Made by a program: the position numbers and the translations under genes. A DNA stretch of 64,000 bases from Thraustochytrium sp. TN22 (Eukaryota; Sar; Bigyra; Thraustochytrida; Thraustochytriidae): assembly GCA_013306675.1 (NCBI GenBank), contig JABLUY010000184.1:1-64000 (forward strand), in the 5' to 3' direction. The first letter of the stretch is position 1. The number at the start of each line of letters is the position of its first letter. The notes below the pieces were generated by a model. That model made no database searches. It saw nothing but the letters and a program-made list of their open reading frames with translations, and had not been told where the DNA came from. Below, piece by piece: positions 60,686-64,000 of this stretch.

Positions 60686-61733
60686 TCAGGGCTGGGCGTC
60701 CGAGGGATCGAGCACGAGCCCATGCGCGTTCTCCAGACGAAGGCCGTCGTCGGTGAGCAGTAGGGTGGCGTGGCAGGTCGGCTCGGAGGCCTCGACGGCG
60801 CCGCGCATAATGTAATGCGGGACAAGGCGGTCACGACCGTCGCGCGAGCTACGCTGATACGCAAAGCCGCCGGCGTGGTCGTGGCCGCCAAAGACGCCTT
60901 GGACGTCGGCGTCACTGGACTCCAGGACCGCAAGCACGGCCTCGTAGTTCCATGGCACACACGTGAAGCGGCCGGCAAGCTGTTGCGCCTGCGGCAAGAG
61001 CGGCGTGTGCGCGAAAACCAGCACGCGCTCGGCCGCCTCGGTGGCGGCGTCGAGCTCGGCGACCAGCCAGTCCAGCTGCGCCTGCGCCAGGCCGCCATTG
61101 TACGGAACCCAGCGCAGCATGTGCCCCTCCAGGCCCGTGGTGAAGTCGCGCCCGCGCACCCACCACTCGTTCGGGTTGTTGGCGCTCAGGAGCGCCCTGG
61201 CCTCCTCCGTGGCGTCCGGCCCGATCGCCGTCTGCTCGTACGAGTCCAGCACCACACAGCGCCAGCCCTCGCACGGCGCGAAGCTGTAGTACGTCGCAGG
61301 AGTGTCCAAGAGCGCCGCCAAGTCCGCCTTGCAAAAGTTGTACAAATCATGGTTGCCCACGATGTGGTGCACGCGCTTGAAGCCCGCCAGGTCGCCCATT
61401 AGAAGCCGCACGGCCTCCTCACGGTTTTCCGCTTGCGTGTTCTTGGCGTCCACGAGGTCGCCCAGCTGGACCACCGTGTGCACGCCCTGCTCGTGCCAGG
61501 CTCTGGCGGCCTCTTTTAGCACGCCGCGCGCATTGCGGTACCGCCGCTGCACTGTCCCAGAAAAGTCCGTGCCGTCGTCCGCGTCCGCGTACTGCGCGAG
61601 CACGAGCGCGTGCGCAGACAGGCGTGGCGTGAGTTGGAGTTCTCGCTCTGTGGCCTTGTCGCTCACCTACCTGCACGTCCGCGATGACGCCCAGCCGCGC
61701 GCGGACGCCGCCGCCGCCGCCGCTGGCTGCCAT
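60686..61733 (-). CDS. ADPRM: Mn-dependent ADP-ribose/CDP-alcohol diphosphatase (one intron)
   Basis: Two exons: 61733-61671 and 61591-60686, giving 322 residues (MAASGGGGGVRARLGVIADV). The 79-nt intron has donor GTAGGTGAG and acceptor CGCAG and interrupts the first metal motif: GVIADVQ | YADADDGTDFSG. Further calcineurin-like motifs are QLGDLVD (Asp at 66), GNHDLYN (100-106), FAHTPLLP (His 216) and GGHDHAGG (256-263). The GVIADIQYAD wording is specific to ADPRM enzymes, which hydrolyse ADP-ribose and CDP-choline or CDP-glycerol. Without splicing, the exon 2 frame begins in intron sequence and loses the first motif, so the splice is well supported. Confidence 0.92.
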
Positions 61734-63009
61734 GCCCGCCGGCCGCGCCCCGCGCGTCGTGCCTCGCTCAGCGAGCGCCCCGACGAAGCGCTTTGGCGAT
61801 CGAGAGCGATCGAGAGCGATCGAGGGCGATCGAGAGCGATCGAGAGCGATCGAGGCTTTCGGGCTCGATCGTGCTATCGTGCACGCTGTTGCAGGCTCCA
61901 GTAAAGGTGTGCGACCGCGTATGGGATCCCCGTTAAACTTCCACTTGCCACGTGCGCTGTCAGCGGCAGTGGCAAGGGCTGGCAAGGCAAGGCCAGTGCA
62001 GGCGGCGGCGCGCGCGACGGCGCTTGCGCGCGCGAGAGGCGGGCTTCGCCAACTTGTGCTGACCTGCACTGGCAAAGCTGAGAGGGTGGCCACGGCAGGA
62101 GCTGATTCGCACAGGCTCCGACTCAGGCTGGCTCGTCACGGCGCTTTGCAGGGCGTCGTCGAGGCGCCTCGCGGCCCCTCGCTGGTCGGCTCGCTGCCTG
62201 GCCGCCGCGCGCGTGCGCCGTGGCGCTGATGAGCAGGCACAGTCACAGGGGCCTCCTGCCACTGTCCTCCCCACTGGCAGTCAGGCGCTTGCAGTGCAGG
62301 CCGACCTGGGAGCGATCCGCCTGCGAGTGCGGCGTGGCCTCTCCAGGGCGTGGCGAGCCAGCCCGAGGGAGGCCAGGGTCACGTCAATGATTGCTGGCCG
62401 CCTGGCTGCTCGCGCTCGTCGCGCGCGCGTGCATGCGCTCGTACCAGGCCTCGTGCTACTAGAGCTAGAGTAACTAGGCTAGGTCCGGTGCCGAGGGGGG
62501 GCTCTGCGCAGCCATCGAGTCGAGCCACGCCTAGCCACGCGCACACAAGCCAGCCATCACCAGCGAGCGAGCGAGCACGAGCGAGCGAGTGAGCACGTGC
62601 TCGACGTGCCGCTCCTGCCTTGCCTCGCCTCGCCTTGGCTTGCCTTGGCCGCGCGCATCATCGCTCGCGCCTCTCTCGGACCCTCTCCGCGCCTCGCGCG
62701 CCGCCCCTGCTCTGCTAAGTCGGCACCGGGACGGGCGGCGCGCGTCCCACGCGGCAGGCAGCGGCACCCGCGGTCCCGCTCGGCGCGCCGCCCGCCGCGC
62801 CGCGCCGAGACCTGGCCCGGATCCGCGCCGCGCGCGCGCAGACCGGGGCGCCAGGGTCACGCGCGCGCAGCCGCGCCACGCCCGCGCCGAGCGCGCAGCG
62901 CCAGAGCGGCTCGGGCGTCCAGGCAGCCTCGCGGCGGCGGCGGCGGCGGCGATCCGCGCCCAGACCGGGGTCAGGCAGAGGCCGGCGAGCGAGCTAGAGG
63001 CACCTGGAG
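61734..63009. other. Gene-free stretch between divergent genes
   Basis: 1.28 kb with no supported gene. Near the diphosphatase start lies an array of GCGATCGAGA decamers (about 61796-61855). Near 62555-62595 there is a GCGA tetramer run, and 62800-62960 is extremely GC-rich. It probably holds two promoters. Confidence 0.5.
61796..61862 (+). repeat. GCGATCGAGA decamer array upstream of the diphosphatase
   Basis: About six copies of a 10-base unit with a palindromic CGATCG core, 60-130 bases upstream of the diphosphatase ATG. It ends in TCGATCGTGCTATCGTGCAC. It may be a multi-copy binding site or a simple microsatellite. Confidence 0.7.
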
Positions 63010-63980
63010 ATGGCCAGGAGGGACGAGCACGAGGAGGACGGGATGCAGAGCGACGGGGAGCACGAGCAACTCGCGCACGGCGAGGACGCGGCGCTGCCCG
63101 AGGTCGTGCAGGCGGCCATCAAGGAGATGCGCGACGGCGTCGAGGCGGTCTTGTACGTACGGGAAAGGGACCCGGCGCGGCCGGGACGCAGGGGCTGACG
63201 AGAGGGCCTCGCGCGAGCGAAAACAGCCTGCATGATACCGAGATTGGCGCACACGGCGGCGAGATCCTCGCGCGCGCCGTCGAGCGCAACACCACCCTCA
63301 AGACGCTGCAGTACGTGAGATCGCCCCCGGTGCGAGGCGGCGCGGCTGGCCGACTGACGAGCGGACGAACGAACGAACGAACGCGCCTGGCGCAGCCTAC
63401 GCGGCACCAAGCTGCACGACGACGCCGTCGACCTGCTCGCGCGCGCACTGGAGTCCAACACGACCCTCATCGTGCTCGAGTACGTATGGCCAATCCTCGC
63501 AGCAGAGGCCACCCGACAAGCAAAACTTACCGTGGTTCCCGCGCCAGCTTGAGCCGCAACAGCCTCGGTAATGAGGGCGGCCGCGCCCTGGCGCGCACCC
63601 TGGAGGCCAACTCGACGCTCAAGACGCTCGTGTAAGTCGAGCCTGCAGGCTCTCGCCCTGTGCCCCGCCACGCCATCCATGCCGCGCCAACTGACGCCCG
63701 TCCCCCCACTTTTTCGCGCCCAGGCTCACTCACAACAATATCGGAGATGACGGCGCCTATGCGCTCGCCTCCGCGCTTGAGGGCAACAAGACCCTCGCCA
63801 CGCTCAAGTGAGTGCCGAGAGCGCAAGCCAGAGAGAGAGAGAGAGAGGCAGTTTGGCTAACGAATGACCTCTTGCCTGGCGCCATAGCCTCGAGGACAAC
63901 TGGATCAATGACGATGGCGCCGAGGCGCTGGCCCGCGTGCTGGAGAGCTCCTCGTCGCGAACCCCGATCGCCTCGCTTCA
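63010..63980 (+). CDS. LRR (ribonuclease-inhibitor-type) protein, one exon per repeat; 3' end outside window
   Basis: Exons: 63010-63152, 63227-63310, 63396-63479, 63548-63631, 63724-63807, 63888-63980, continuing past the window. Exon 1 starts MARRDEHEEDGMQSDGEHEQ. Exons 2-5 are exactly 84 nt (28 codons); exon 6 is 93. Each LRR exon encodes one RI-type repeat: LHDTEIGAHGGEILARAVER, LRGTKLHDDAVDLLARALES, LSRNSLGNEGGRALARTLEA, LTHNNIGDDGAYALASALEG, LEDNWINDDGAEALARVLES. All donors (GTACGTAC, GTACGTGA, GTACGTAT, GTAAGTCG, GTGAGTGC, GTACGTGC) split the codon after base 2. Introns are 68-92 nt. NLRC3/RI-like scaffolds bind proteins; the partner is unknown. Confidence 0.88.
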
Positions 63981-64000
63981 GTACGTGCAGGGCGCCCGCC

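Overview
The window is nuclear DNA from a gene-dense, GC-rich (by eye well above 60%) single-celled eukaryote. Evidence for a eukaryote is a Pol III-type tRNA-Gly, spliceosomal introns with GTACGT/GTAGGT donors and AG acceptors, an SRP receptor beta subunit, a Ran-binding MOG1 protein, an OTU protease, a RING-H2 protein, CCDC124, and giant secreted or membrane proteins. Most genes are uninterrupted, but three carry short introns (68-116 nt). The mix of huge FG-GAP/Calx-beta and PAN/apple proteins, a TPR protein of the type common in marine protists, and a TPP riboswitch beside a folate-receptor-like gene points to a marine protist such as a thraustochytrid, pelagophyte or haptophyte. That placement is an inference and the genus is not identified.

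Layout. 1-373: broken 3' end of a LigB/DODA-type extradiol dioxygenase. 1310-3664 (+): acidic protein with six copies of an unrecognised helical repeat. 3873-13802 (-): about 3,300-residue secreted FG-GAP/Ig-like/Calx-beta/YHYH mosaic, divergent from an LRR protein (14221-15684, +), which converges on a TPR-DnaJ co-chaperone (15893-18235, -). 18236-24629: 6.4 kb without an intact gene, holding a fold-back repeat with an AT-rich centre, a possible decayed TPR gene and a 345-bp tandem array. 24630-26768 (-): TPR protein. 27522-29081 (-): ARMC6. 29632-30453 (+): stand-alone thioesterase. 30934-41139 (-): giant membrane protein with 17 apple-like modules, a TM helix and a cytoplasmic SAM domain. 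42016-43112 (-): folate-receptor-like gene followed by a TPP riboswitch.

45216-63980: compact housekeeping stretch: MOG1, OTU protease, archaemetzincin-like protein with a lost zinc site, SRP receptor beta (one intron), RING-H2 ligase, FabI-type enoyl-ACP reductase, tRNA-Gly(GCC), sulfatase, a repeat protein with a glycine-rich hydrophobic segment, CCDC124, an ADP-ribose/CDP-alcohol diphosphatase (one intron), and the 5' part of an LRR gene in which each repeat is its own exon.

The most striking observation is the TPP aptamer about 75 nt past the stop codon of the folate-receptor-like gene. It suggests that this membrane protein is under vitamin B1 control and may bind thiamine or a related vitamin rather than folate. 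No virus-like element, LTR element or CRISPR array was recognised.
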